Shown here piece after piece: positions 1 through 7,732 of a stretch of DNA of 24,446 bases. This DNA comes from a virus. Under the pieces are notes generated by a model that had not been told where the DNA came from, ran no database searches, and saw nothing but the letters and a program-made list of their open reading frames with translations. The stretch is taken from the IMG/VR virus record IMGVR_UViG_3300028418_000027, positions 1-24,446 of that record; one strand, given 5' to 3'. The position numbers were made by a program, and so were the translations under genes. Numbering within the stretch: position 1 is the first letter of the stretch; every line of letters starts with the position of its first letter.

Positions 1-220
1 ACCATAAAGGATTCTGATGATAAGACTCATTTGATGTTCTATGATGATGTGGGCATAAAGGTATGACCTCATAGTTAGATGCTCGTTTACCCATCATTCC
101 TTTCTTAATATGATGCAGTTCTGCTGGTGTATCATAGAAACCGAGCTTTCGACAAGCAATACAACCTAATTCTGCAACTTTTTGCATATGTTTCTTCTCA
201 GCCAATGTTTTTGACTTCAT
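1..220 (-). CDS. HNH endonuclease, N-terminal part (runs off the left end)
   Basis: Partial minus-strand gene; 73 residues are visible from an ATG at 220-218, which overlaps the portal stop codon as TAATG. Visible motifs are a CxxC pair (C20, C23), an AELHHI segment (H36, H37) and a CPHHH segment (C56, H58-H60). This is the zinc-binding and catalytic layout of small HNH nucleases, with some resemblance to the Ref/DUF968 type. HNH proteins encoded beside terminase and portal in HK97-like phages often assist genome cleavage during packaging, so a packaging role is inferred from position. The C-terminus is outside the window, so a missing catalytic residue cannot be excluded. Confidence 0.8.
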   Translation of the reverse strand, partial: MKSKTLAEKKHMQKVAELGCIACRKLGFYDTPAELHHIKKGMMGKRASNYEVIPLCPHHHRTSNESYHQNPLW

Positions 221-2268
221 TATAACTTTCTTAAAGTTTTAAACCTATGTCCAACTATTGTATCTGTCGGCTCATCTCCACGATAAACCTTAATCAAACA
301 AGCTGGATTATCTTCTGTAGCATTTAAAGTGAAACTTGTTTTAGGTACAGCTAGTTTACCTGACCTAACTATTCTTGTTATTTTCCCTTTGGCTCTACCA
401 CCTGATGAATCCCAAGAAACCATATCGCCTACTTTTAAAGCATCTGATTCTGCTTTACTTTCTCTTTCTTTCATTATTTGGTTTCTTTTAGATTTTGACC
501 AACTAAAACCAGCATCACCACCCCAAAGCAACCATGCTATTTTACCAGCACTTGGATATCCCTCAGAACCTGAATTAAATCCACGACCTTGCTTATCTAC
601 TTCGTGTCTACTGAAGAAACTATACATTCTTAAAACAGTATCAGGAGATAGTCTTTGTTTATTAACTAACTGATTGGCTCTCGTGACTCCTACTTGTGTG
701 CCACCACGATTAAATTCTTTTCTTAACTCTAATCCTCTTTTCGCATTGTTAGCCATAGTATCTGTCGGCACTAATTTCAAATCGCTTAATGCTTTACTAT
801 CTGCTAACAAAGATTCATACTCCTCATGAGTTTCACAAGGCATATAAACTGTCTGACCATCTTCTGTATGTGAATGAATACCAACACAACCTATTTCTTC
901 GGCTCTTTCTTGTGCCTCTTCTTCAGTAGTAAAGGTATCGACATCAACTGCCTCTTTTTTACCATAAGCTAACTCAAAGTCTTTTTCATTTCCCTCTGCA
1001 TCTACAGGTTGGTCATTATCCTGAACACTAGAGGCATCTACTTCGCCAATAGGGAATAAGTTGCTTGGTATATATAACTCATCAGCACCCTCTATTTCTT
1101 CAAGTCCTAACTTCTCTCTTGCCTCATTACGAGTCATAATACCATTCTGTACTGCTTGTGAAACATTGAGATAAACTTGTTTAGTCTTTTCTGCCATAGC
1201 TGGTATGCTGGTTAAATCATATTCAATTCTAATATCGCCATTATAAAGAGGCGATAAGAACTCATTTAAGTCAGATTGAACTCTAGTCAATAGAGGAATT
1301 ACTGTTTCTTCATATAATGCTAATTTTGCAGTTTCCATATTGCTGTAAGTATTAGCCTCAGGAATACCAATTAATTGTGCTGGAACTCCGAAACATAATG
1401 CTATTTCCCTTGCAGATAAGTTAAGAAGTTCTAAGAAGTCCATGTCTTTTGGGTTTAATCCTAATTGTTTATATTCAAAATTACCCTCTAGCAACATGGG
1501 TCTGCCTGAATTTGAACTACCTTGAAATCTCATTTCTAAATCTTCTAACAGTCTTGCTCTTTGGTCATCTGTTAAAGTAGCAGACATTCCTGTTTCATCT
1601 TTTGGCTCAAACTTTAACATACCACTTGGAGTGCAACCATTTTTTAATAATGCAACATTATGTAAACCAGCAAGATTATGTTGGTCAATATTGTAAGCAC
1701 TTGCCAATATTGGACTTAATCCATAAAAGTCATCTAAAGGATTCCATAATTTAATTTGTTTTAATTGTGAACGACCATTGTCTTGGTCTACAGGATATTC
1801 TTTAATAATTTGACCATCTACTAAGTAGCAATAATAATCAGGAATCATTGAAGAACTTGATTTAATTTTAATTCTGTCAGGTCTTAATAAATATAATTCT
1901 CTTGGTGGTGTATCGTTTTCTGTATCTCTTAAAAGATATGAGTTTCCTGAAATAAGTAAGTAAGAATATAATGAGGCAAAGTATTCACCACCACTTTGCA
2001 AGGGATTGGGTCTTTCTAGTAGAGATATTAGCTCATGGTTTTCTAATTCAATATCGCCATCAAATACTTTTATTTTTACTGCACTTGCTGAATCAGCAAT
2101 TAATTTTACACATCTATGTACGATTGCATTGTCTTGATAACCCTCTTTGGCATAATCTTTATATCTTCTAGCAGACTTACCCATGTATGCCTCTAGTCGA
2201 TTAATCATAACTGTTGGCGATTCTTTTTTCTGAATACTTCCTTTAAAAAATTTATCAAATATACCCAT
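220..2268 (-). CDS. HK97-family portal protein with a long multi-module C-terminal extension
   Basis: 682 residues. Residues 1 to about 410 read as an HK97-type portal, including the helical CFGVPAQLIGIP stretch near 292-303 and the typical N-MTRNEAREKLGL segment near 379-390. The portal ring occupies one capsid vertex and is the DNA channel and head-tail junction. The remaining 270 residues are unusual. About 445-488 is a TEEEAQERAEEIG..HSH....YMPC module. About 498-600 is a basic helical module with PTDTMANNAKRGLELR and HEVDKQGRGF. About 612-682 has the GDMVSW...G..KGKI...ATEDNPA pattern of HVA1/DUF2945 tudor-like SH3 domains. Family portals are usually 380-500 residues. It lies 8 nt downstream of the large terminase in one operon. 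Confidence 0.88.
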   Translation of the reverse strand: MGIFDKFFKGSIQKKESPTVMINRLEAYMGKSARRYKDYAKEGYQDNAIVHRCVKLIADSASAVKIKVFDGDIELENHELISLLERPNPLQSGGEYFASLYSYLLISGNSYLLRDTENDTPPRELYLLRPDRIKIKSSSSMIPDYYCYLVDGQIIKEYPVDQDNGRSQLKQIKLWNPLDDFYGLSPILASAYNIDQHNLAGLHNVALLKNGCTPSGMLKFEPKDETGMSATLTDDQRARLLEDLEMRFQGSSNSGRPMLLEGNFEYKQLGLNPKDMDFLELLNLSAREIALCFGVPAQLIGIPEANTYSNMETAKLALYEETVIPLLTRVQSDLNEFLSPLYNGDIRIEYDLTSIPAMAEKTKQVYLNVSQAVQNGIMTRNEAREKLGLEEIEGADELYIPSNLFPIGEVDASSVQDNDQPVDAEGNEKDFELAYGKKEAVDVDTFTTEEEAQERAEEIGCVGIHSHTEDGQTVYMPCETHEEYESLLADSKALSDLKLVPTDTMANNAKRGLELRKEFNRGGTQVGVTRANQLVNKQRLSPDTVLRMYSFFSRHEVDKQGRGFNSGSEGYPSAGKIAWLLWGGDAGFSWSKSKRNQIMKERESKAESDALKVGDMVSWDSSGGRAKGKITRIVRSGKLAVPKTSFTLNATEDNPACLIKVYRGDEPTDTIVGHRFKTLRKL

Positions 2269-2276
2269 TACAACTC

Positions 2277-3566
2277 CTAACTAATCTTAAATATTGCTTG
2301 ACCACTATTCTGTAGTGATGTTATTGCCCAAACTAAGGCATCAACCCTATCATCATGATATTGTACCCCATTTCCTGTAAACTGGCACATCTGTTCTTCT
2401 AAATCCTTGAATACTCCTACATGGTGAATCCGATTCTGCTCATACAGTGCTGATATCGGCTCGGCTCTAACAATTTTTCCTCTACTTGCTCTAACACTTG
2501 TATAAGGAATTGATTGATTCTGTGTTCTTAATAATCTCTCAATCAAATCGCCACCATTATTAACCTCTGCTACAATCCTATCACATTCATATTGTTTATA
2601 AAGTGATATGGCTTTCTTAACCCATACATCAGGCGAACTCACTTGGCTACCATCATGCAATATGTAGTAATGATTATTAATATCACGACCAGCAACTATC
2701 ATTCCTGTTTCATCTGAGTTCTCGTTACTGGTAACTGCTGGGTCAATAGCAACAACAATTCTTTGTAAGTCTATTGGATAGTTTGTTAATCTATTTTCTT
2801 CAATGTTTTTATAATTAAATAATGCACCCTCAATATCTTCTAGGATTTCTGCATAGAGTTCTTGTCTACCCATGCGAGTACCCTCATATCTTTCTTTTAA
2901 CATTTGGATAGATGATTCTGCAAGGTTGTCAATGTTCTCAAATGTTGAGCCTGTGATTAACTTGGTATCACTTCTTTTAGCAAGAGTCTTTATTATCTTG
3001 GTCGGTCTAGGTGTTGTGGTAATAATGCACTTAGGATTTTGACCTAATCTTAATGCCATCATTAAGTTATCGAAAGTTTCTGTGTATCTCCAAGAGGCTA
3101 ACTCATCACACCAAACCCTATGAAACTGAACACCACGAAGTCTGTCAGGCTCTATTGCTGGGAATCCAATTATCTTTGAACCATTATAGAAATGTATTTC
3201 ATTATCTGATTTATTATATCCAATGTTACTGAGTAATCTTTTATCAATTATATTTATAAAACCTGAATCACCAGCAAATACAACTCTTTTTAAATCTCCA
3301 TATGTTGGTGCGACTACACCACAAACTACATTATCATTTCTTAAACAGTATTCTACAATGTCGTATGCACCTGTTAAGGTTTTACCCCAACCACGACCAG
3401 CAAGGAATAAATGTATATTAAATTCATTAGTGTCCTCTACTAATTGTGTTGGTCTTGCTTTATCGTACCAATCAATGAGTAGATTCGTTGCTATCTGATT
3501 TAATGGATTTAGTTTGTCGAAGTGATTTGAGCAAACTCTCGAATCGTTCTTTTTCATCTGATACAT
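2277..3566 (-). CDS. terL: Terminase large subunit (packaging ATPase-nuclease)
   Basis: 429 residues, a normal TerL length. The ATPase half has Walker A AGRGWGKT (56-63), Walker B VWCDE (151-155) and coupling motif TTTPRP (183-188). The RNase H-like nuclease half has candidate metal ligands D275 (AIDPA), E334 (VAEVNNGGD) and D406/D409 (HDDRVDAL). It pumps DNA through the portal and cuts it. A GGAG ribosome-binding site lies just upstream of the ATG at 3566, which supports this start even though it lies 95 nt inside the upstream small-terminase gene. No internal in-frame start before the ATPase domain looks better. Confidence 0.95.
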   Translation of the reverse strand: MYQMKKNDSRVCSNHFDKLNPLNQIATNLLIDWYDKARPTQLVEDTNEFNIHLFLAGRGWGKTLTGAYDIVEYCLRNDNVVCGVVAPTYGDLKRVVFAGDSGFINIIDKRLLSNIGYNKSDNEIHFYNGSKIIGFPAIEPDRLRGVQFHRVWCDELASWRYTETFDNLMMALRLGQNPKCIITTTPRPTKIIKTLAKRSDTKLITGSTFENIDNLAESSIQMLKERYEGTRMGRQELYAEILEDIEGALFNYKNIEENRLTNYPIDLQRIVVAIDPAVTSNENSDETGMIVAGRDINNHYYILHDGSQVSSPDVWVKKAISLYKQYECDRIVAEVNNGGDLIERLLRTQNQSIPYTSVRASRGKIVRAEPISALYEQNRIHHVGVFKDLEEQMCQFTGNGVQYHDDRVDALVWAITSLQNSGQAIFKIS

Positions 3567-3855
3567 TGTTTATCTCCACAACATCAGTTTCTTTCCAACC
3601 AGCTTGAGTTTTAAGCCAAAAAATAGATGCAGTTAAAGCCTCTCTACCTGTTCCTGTTGCCATACGATATAAATTATTAGCGATAGTTGCTGTTGATGAT
3701 GCCTTGCCTAGTTTTAATTCAGAATCATAGTATTTGTATAAGGTAGGTTTTGATATACCAGCTATGGAACAAATCATGTCATGAGTTATACCAATCCCTG
3801 ATAGTTGTTTAACCATCTTTGCTATCTCATCTGTTTTCTTTACTATTTTTGGCAT
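3472..3855 (-). CDS. terS: Terminase small subunit (DNA-recognition, helix-turn-helix)
   Basis: About 127 residues from the ATG at 3855-3853 (MPKIVKK...). The frame is open to an ATG at 3894, but the 13 extra residues are hydrophobic and run through promoter-like AT sequence, so the shorter start is preferred. The helix-turn-helix GITHDMICSIAGISKPTLYKYY near residues 23-43 is the form seen in small terminases that recognise the packaging site. A helical middle and a polar tail follow, as expected for an oligomerising TerS. It is the first gene of the packaging operon and overlaps terL by 95 nt in another frame. A TACTCT/AGAGTA inverted repeat covers the region just upstream of its start. Confidence 0.8.
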   Translation of the reverse strand: MPKIVKKTDEIAKMVKQLSGIGITHDMICSIAGISKPTLYKYYDSELKLGKASSTATIANNLYRMATGTGREALTASIFWLKTQAGWKETDVVEINNVSDEKERFESLLKSLRQTKSIKSDSNESTH

Positions 3856-3858
3856 ATA

Positions 3859-3876
3859 TACTCTTTTTATAGAGTA
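3859..3876 (-). promoter_or_regulatory. Inverted repeat over the small-terminase translation start region
   Basis: TACTCT at 3859-3864 and AGAGTA at 3871-3876 form a perfect 6-bp inverted repeat with a 6-nt spacer. On the minus-strand transcript the downstream arm contains the purine-rich AAGAG that would serve as ribosome-binding site for the ATG at 3855. A hairpin could therefore mask it, or the repeat could be a repressor site. It may be chance in such AT-rich DNA. Confidence 0.3.
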
Positions 3877-3917
3877 AAAATAAAATAAAAGCAAGATATT
3901 TAATCAAATCACTTTAT

Positions 3918-3950
3918 TATATTATTAGTATAATATATACTTATAGTATA
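3918..3950 (+). promoter_or_regulatory. Promoter/operator of the isolated gene at 3970
   Basis: The palindrome TATACT-TAT-AGTATA lies at 3936-3950, with one further pairing base on each side. An overlapping copy with one mismatch (TATATT-ATT-AGTATA) lies at 3918-3932. A perfect TATAAT at 3929-3934 can serve as the -10 box for the plus-strand gene starting 20 bp after the palindrome. The same palindrome recurs at 11815, 12323, 12346 and 17175, always just upstream of a small gene, which argues for a phage operator. Confidence 0.65.
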
Positions 3951-3969
3951 TTAAATAAATGAGGGTATT

Positions 3970-4170
3970 ATGAAACCATTAAACAAATCTCACAACTGGG
4001 AACTTAGGGTAGAAAAAAGCAATATTGAATGTGATTTGAAATCTTTCTTAGGTAATCATAATTGTAGTAAATCAAGCGATTTAGAAACAGCAGACAAAGT
4101 TCGATATATGATGATGAAAGAGAGAGTATCAGCTATTGAAACTAAATTTAAAAAAGATAATTATAAATAA
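3970..4170 (+). CDS. Small protein of unknown function, isolated plus-strand gene
   Basis: 66 residues, charged and soluble, with no recognised domain, signal peptide or membrane segment. A GAGGG ribosome-binding site lies just upstream of the ATG. It sits alone on the plus strand between two minus-strand operons and is convergent with the glycosyltransferase gene, 2 nt away. It has its own promoter and TATACT-N3-AGTATA operator. That is the layout of a moron gene, an extra gene with an independent promoter inserted between phage modules. Morons often act in the lysogen or as early anti-host proteins, but nothing in the sequence says which applies here. Confidence 0.7.
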   Translation: MKPLNKSHNWELRVEKSNIECDLKSFLGNHNCSKSSDLETADKVRYMMMKERVSAIETKFKKDNYK

Positions 4171-4172
4171 AT

Positions 4173-4946
4173 TTATTGTTTAATTCTTTTTCTTTGGTCA
4201 GTCAACCTGATTTGTGCAAATTTACCTTTCCTAGCATTATTTATTTTGCAAAACATTGGATAAGTTTCAAGCATATACTGTGCTGAATCTTTTTCAGAAT
4301 CAGGTGTTCTATATTCTTGTATGCCACCTTTTTCTGTATATATCTTGGTTTTAGGTGCTAAATAATTAAATCTAATTATACCACCATCTTTTTTATAATA
4401 TTTGATGGTTCTCTCGTAATCTTCTTTTGTATGATATCTTTCATTGAGAACATATGCTTTATCCTCATGTCGATTAACCCACCCATAAAAACAAGCAATA
4501 ACAAATTTCAAATTAAATGAGATGGTCGTTTTCATAAAAAATGGATTAAATGATGCATTGATTCCCCATAAATCTAATTTATGCTCAGTACATAATGAAA
4601 AAGCTTGTTCACCTAGTCCGACCAAATCTGTCACAGGGAAAGTTTTTTTGTCATTCATTTTGCTTTCAAGACTCATGATATCATCATCAATACCCATAAC
4701 AAATTGACCTACTGGGTAATAATCTATCATAAAATTTCTTTGAGCATTGATACTATTGTTATTTGCTACAATAATATTCAAAGGATAATTTTTTAATTTA
4801 TCAGTATATTCTTCAAGCTCATCTGCTCTGCTTAAAAAAACATCAACATTTTTAAAATCAATATTAGTAGTAGATAGATATTTTATACTTTTATTTAACA
4901 ATGTATCTGACCTACCACAACTGGGTATCGCTATTCTAAAATTCAT
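4173..4946 (-). CDS. GT-A-type glycosyltransferase linked to the TET/JBP dioxygenase
   Basis: 257 residues. The opening IAIPSCGR (5-12) and the acidic GIDDDI (85-90) match the nucleotide-sugar and metal-binding sites of GT-A fold glycosyltransferases. A WGINASFNPFFMK segment (127-139) and EDYERTIKYY (175-184) follow, the latter at the usual place for an acceptor or catalytic acidic region. There is no signal peptide, so it acts in the cytoplasm. Its ATG overlaps the dioxygenase stop (ATGA), so the two are translationally coupled. Comparative work (Iyer, Aravind and colleagues) described phage TET/JBP-associated glycosyltransferases, TAGT, proposed to attach sugar to hydroxymethylated bases in DNA. 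Assignment to TAGT rests on linkage and motifs, so family membership is likely but not certain. Confidence 0.75.
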   Translation of the reverse strand: MNFRIAIPSCGRSDTLLNKSIKYLSTTNIDFKNVDVFLSRADELEEYTDKLKNYPLNIIVANNNSINAQRNFMIDYYPVGQFVMGIDDDIMSLESKMNDKKTFPVTDLVGLGEQAFSLCTEHKLDLWGINASFNPFFMKTTISFNLKFVIACFYGWVNRHEDKAYVLNERYHTKEDYERTIKYYKKDGGIIRFNYLAPKTKIYTEKGGIQEYRTPDSEKDSAQYMLETYPMFCKINNARKGKFAQIRLTDQRKRIKQ

Positions 4947-5869
4947 TTATCTCTCTCTAAGGCTATGTTTAATTCTTCTTTGGCACTTCCACATTTAATC
5001 ATTTTTTCTCTTACATAACATACTGCTGAGATTCTTTCACAATCACCATGTTTTACTATCTCAGTATTTCCATGAATCTCATGAACATCAAAGAACCCAA
5101 CATCAGTATTTCTTACATTTAAACCAATTCCATATTTAGGGATAACAGTATAAGCACCATCATATCTTCCTTTTTCTAAGACTGCTAAATTACCAATGCC
5201 ATCTTTAAAATCTCCTTTATCAGTATGACAAGCAGTTCTGAAGTTATTATTCAGGGTAACTGTCGTGAATGCTGTATTGTCTATTTTAAAATCTTTGTGT
5301 ATTTTTTCCCAGTATGTTTTTTGCAAATTATATTTTTCAGGAACAAATGTTTCATAAAGTTTAGAAATATATCTAATGTATGGCAATGTTTGTTTATACT
5401 CATCAAAAAATCTTTGGCTAAACTCTGTCATTCTACAATATGGAATCCTAGCATATCTGTCCATATAACCTATCACAGATGAATTTACTGCTATTGCTTT
5501 AGGCGAATTAGATAAAGTGCCATCTTTTTTTAAAGGTATAAATCTCCCACCACTAAGAACTTTACCAACATACATACCATTAATTTTCATGCCCACTTTC
5601 ATTTCATCAGTTTGACCTGATGCCATTCCTCTGTTATTAGATTCCCTGAGTGATGCTTTTCTCAGAAATGGAAATGCTTTTTTACAAAGTTCAAATGGAA
5701 CTATTTTGTTCAGATAGACTGCAACAATATCTCCTTTCTCATTCTTGAAAGTAGTATCATCTTTAGGAATAGGATATTTTATATAAGACTCATCAAGATA
5801 TGTGCCTTTTATCTCATCTAATTCTTCTTTTGTTTTATGCTCTTTAACTGTTATTACTTTCATATTCAT
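4943..5869 (-). CDS. TET/JBP-family Fe(II)/2-oxoglutarate DNA-base dioxygenase
   Basis: 308 residues. The catalytic core has H215-x-D217 (ACHTDKGD), a distal histidine in DVHEIHGN (H263 or more likely H266) and R279 (ERISAVCY) for 2-oxoglutarate. Upstream are SNNRGMASGQ (78-87) and a RIPYCRMTEF segment (141-150), both typical of TET/JBP proteins. TET enzymes oxidise 5-methylcytosine and JBP enzymes oxidise thymine, so the product would be a hydroxymethyl base that the next gene could glycosylate. The gene overlaps the ParB-like gene by 26 nt and the glycosyltransferase by 4 nt. Neither ATG 5869 nor the ATG two codons on has a strong ribosome-binding site, which suggests coupling to the upstream gene. 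Confidence 0.85.
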   Translation of the reverse strand: MNMKVITVKEHKTKEELDEIKGTYLDESYIKYPIPKDDTTFKNEKGDIVAVYLNKIVPFELCKKAFPFLRKASLRESNNRGMASGQTDEMKVGMKINGMYVGKVLSGGRFIPLKKDGTLSNSPKAIAVNSSVIGYMDRYARIPYCRMTEFSQRFFDEYKQTLPYIRYISKLYETFVPEKYNLQKTYWEKIHKDFKIDNTAFTTVTLNNNFRTACHTDKGDFKDGIGNLAVLEKGRYDGAYTVIPKYGIGLNVRNTDVGFFDVHEIHGNTEIVKHGDCERISAVCYVREKMIKCGSAKEELNIALERDK

Positions 5870-6449
5870 TTTTAACAGCTGTCATAACTGCATCTGTTAT
5901 ATTTTCAGAATTATAAACCTGTTTCAATTTTTCTATTTGTGTTCTAAATATTGGCTCTGTTTCTGAACTAAGAAATAATTGTATCATTCTTACTTGTGAT
6001 GGTAAAAAATCATCTCCCTCACCTGTGAACTCATTATCAACAGCACTCATTGTTTCGTTTAACTCTGCAACATTAGAAAAATTTAATTCTTTAGAATCAA
6101 ATCCCCAGTCGACCAAATTATCAACATCAAAAAAGTTTGCAAGGTTATCAAAATTCCATTGACCTTGATTTTTATTAAGTCTTACATTCAATTCTTTCTC
6201 TTGTTTTTCATCAAGATTAACTTCTACACAGGGCGCAGTTTTCAAACCCATATCAATAATAACTTGTAGTCTTTGATGACCACCAACCAATATGTTTTTC
6301 CTGTTTGGGTGTATATTAACTATCAATGGGTCTACAAGACCGAATTTATCAACACTTTCTTTGATTTCAGCGAACTGTTTCTTGGTTATTTCTCTTGGAT
6401 TGTAATTAGCTGGTATGATGTCAGCTACATTTTTTTCTACTACTTTCAT
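5844..6449 (-). CDS. ParB/sulfiredoxin-like nuclease-fold protein
   Basis: 201 residues. The N-terminal half is a ParB/Srx domain: NPRE at 17-20, a LVDPLIV strand, LVGGHQRL (54-61) and RLNKNQGQWNFDNLANFF (90-107), followed by LVDWGFD. The C-terminal 60 residues are helical and charged. In phages this domain is often linked to DNA methylases, TET/JBP enzymes and other base-modification genes, where it is thought to work with them on DNA or nucleotides; its exact chemistry is unknown. There is no ParA partner here, so a partition role is unlikely. It follows the helicase gene in the same direction and leads directly into the dioxygenase gene. Confidence 0.85.
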   Translation of the reverse strand: MKVVEKNVADIIPANYNPREITKKQFAEIKESVDKFGLVDPLIVNIHPNRKNILVGGHQRLQVIIDMGLKTAPCVEVNLDEKQEKELNVRLNKNQGQWNFDNLANFFDVDNLVDWGFDSKELNFSNVAELNETMSAVDNEFTGEGDDFLPSQVRMIQLFLSSETEPIFRTQIEKLKQVYNSENITDAVMTAVKNEYESNNS

Positions 6450-6457
6450 ATTGACTC

Positions 6458-7312
6458 CTAAAATTTATTCATTAATGAATCATAACACTTTGTGTCATTA
6501 TTCCAACGAAGTGTTATTTCTCCTATGTTTCCTTGAACATCTACTTCCCTAACTTTAGCAACTCTGACCTTAGTTTGACCTCTCTCAAAATCCCTTGTGA
6601 CTATAACACCGATATCAGCTTTATTATTCCAATGACTTGAACCACTCACATCATACAAAGACTTGACCTCAAATAATCCATCAGCATTTCTGATTTGTTT
6701 TGTAGGGTGTGCAACCATGAAACTGATTACATCATTCTCACGATTGAATCTTTTAATCTTAGAAATAAGAACTGATATATGCTCATCTTCTCTTAAATTG
6801 GCTCTAGCTGGATTTATTTCATTATATGGGTCAGTGACAATACCATCTATTTGATAATTATCTACACAGTATTTGGCTCTATCTAATATCCAATCTATAT
6901 CAGGTGAATCACCTTTTTTATCTATGAAATAAAAATGCTCATTGATAAAACTAACTGCCTCTTGAACTTCATCTATCGTACATCTATTCTGAAACATAGC
7001 ATCAAAAGGTTTATGCACATACTTTTCTATGAGTCTTTTAAGATTGACTGCCAAAGAATGTTCAGGCGAATAAATCATGTATTTAAAACCATGCTCTTTA
7101 GCAGTTCTCATTATGATATCGTATGTCAAACTAGACTTACCACAGTTTGGTGTTCCAGTCATCAATATGAAACTTGGTTTCACTAACTGCATGATAGGGT
7201 CTAAATCTTTGAACCCTGTCGAATATCTTTTGCAAGTCTTTCCCTCATACAGTTCCCATAAATCATCATACAAACTTTTGGCAGTATGAATACCATCAAT
7301 TTTTTCATTCAT
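6458..7312 (-). CDS. DnaB-type replicative helicase (RecA-like ATPase core)
   Basis: 284 residues, corresponding to the C-terminal ATPase half of DnaB/gp4-like helicases; there is no N-terminal primase-binding domain. Walker A is GTPNCGKS (53-60), Walker B is GIVTDPYN (157-164), the sensor is VAHPTK (200-205) and the SGSSHWNNKADIGVIVTR segment (223-240) matches the arginine-finger region of the hexamer. It would unwind the phage fork, with the small HTH initiator encoded upstream acting like lambda O/P. A 39-bp promoter/operator-like element lies just before its start, so it may start a transcription unit that also carries the modification genes. No phage DNA polymerase is visible, so host polymerase is probably used. 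Confidence 0.9.
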   Translation of the reverse strand: MNEKIDGIHTAKSLYDDLWELYEGKTCKRYSTGFKDLDPIMQLVKPSFILMTGTPNCGKSSLTYDIIMRTAKEHGFKYMIYSPEHSLAVNLKRLIEKYVHKPFDAMFQNRCTIDEVQEAVSFINEHFYFIDKKGDSPDIDWILDRAKYCVDNYQIDGIVTDPYNEINPARANLREDEHISVLISKIKRFNRENDVISFMVAHPTKQIRNADGLFEVKSLYDVSGSSHWNNKADIGVIVTRDFERGQTKVRVAKVREVDVQGNIGEITLRWNNDTKCYDSLMNKF

Positions 7313-7334
7313 TGTTTTTAGTCCTCATTGTTAA

Positions 7335-7373
7335 AATACAATACTATACTTTTGATATTAATAAGTAAAGTAT
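7335..7373 (-). promoter_or_regulatory. 39-bp promoter/operator element, copy 1 (upstream of the helicase)
   Basis: Read on the minus strand from 7373 to 7335, this element matches 33 of 39 positions of the element at 7989-8027, including an unbroken 19-base match at its 5' end (7373-7355). It contains inverted half-sites ATACTTT and AAAGTAT separated by 14 bp, then a TTGTA block. TATAGT inside it can serve as a -10 box. It begins immediately at the stop codon of the HTH initiator gene and ends 22 bp before the helicase start. A control role is inferred from position and triplication. Confidence 0.65.
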
Positions 7374-7732
7374 CAACCAGCAATGAAATTTTTATTCCTA
7401 GTCTTTTGTCTAACAAATTTTTTATTATTTGTTATATTAGTATTACCAGTCATATTGACTATATCATTTTTAGGGCATTGAATAATATAATTGTTATTTT
7501 TTCTAATGCCTTTTCCTGTTTTAAAAACTTTTATCAATTTAGAATTAATGAGTTTTTTTATGTATCTTTGAACACTACTCTCAGAACAACAACATATTGT
7601 TGCTAAATGACTCAGGCTCGGATAACATTTATTTTCATCATCAGCATAATTAGAAAGCATAAGCAATAATAATTTACTACCACCACATTGTGTTTTCTGT
7701 TTAGTCGCCCATGATAATGCTGAAAAACTCAT
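7373..7732 (-). CDS. Winged-helix DNA-binding protein, probable replication initiator (lambda O-like)
   Basis: 119 residues. The N-terminal 70 residues form an HTH_36-type winged helix as found in phage O-like replication initiators: W-ATKQKT, GSKLLLLMLSNYADDENKCYPSLSHLA, then recognition helix SESSVQRYIKKLINSKLIKV. The tail is basic and Asn/Lys-rich. Three consecutive cysteines (about 47-49) precede the recognition helix. O-like proteins are usually 200-300 residues, so this is a minimal version lacking most of the helicase-loading half. Its start overlaps the stop of the Cro-like gene (TAATG), and the helicase is the next gene. The family call is reasonable; the initiator role is inferred from gene order. 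Confidence 0.65.
   Translation of the reverse strand: MSFSALSWATKQKTQCGGSKLLLLMLSNYADDENKCYPSLSHLATICCCSESSVQRYIKKLINSKLIKVFKTGKGIRKNNNYIIQCPKNDIVNMTGNTNITNNKKFVRQKTRNKNFIAG

Noticed and set aside
5844-6449. ParB protein as a plasmid or prophage partition factor
   Set aside because: No ParA gene or parS-like repeat is present, and linkage to TET/JBP and glycosyltransferase genes fits DNA-modification ParB/Srx proteins better.
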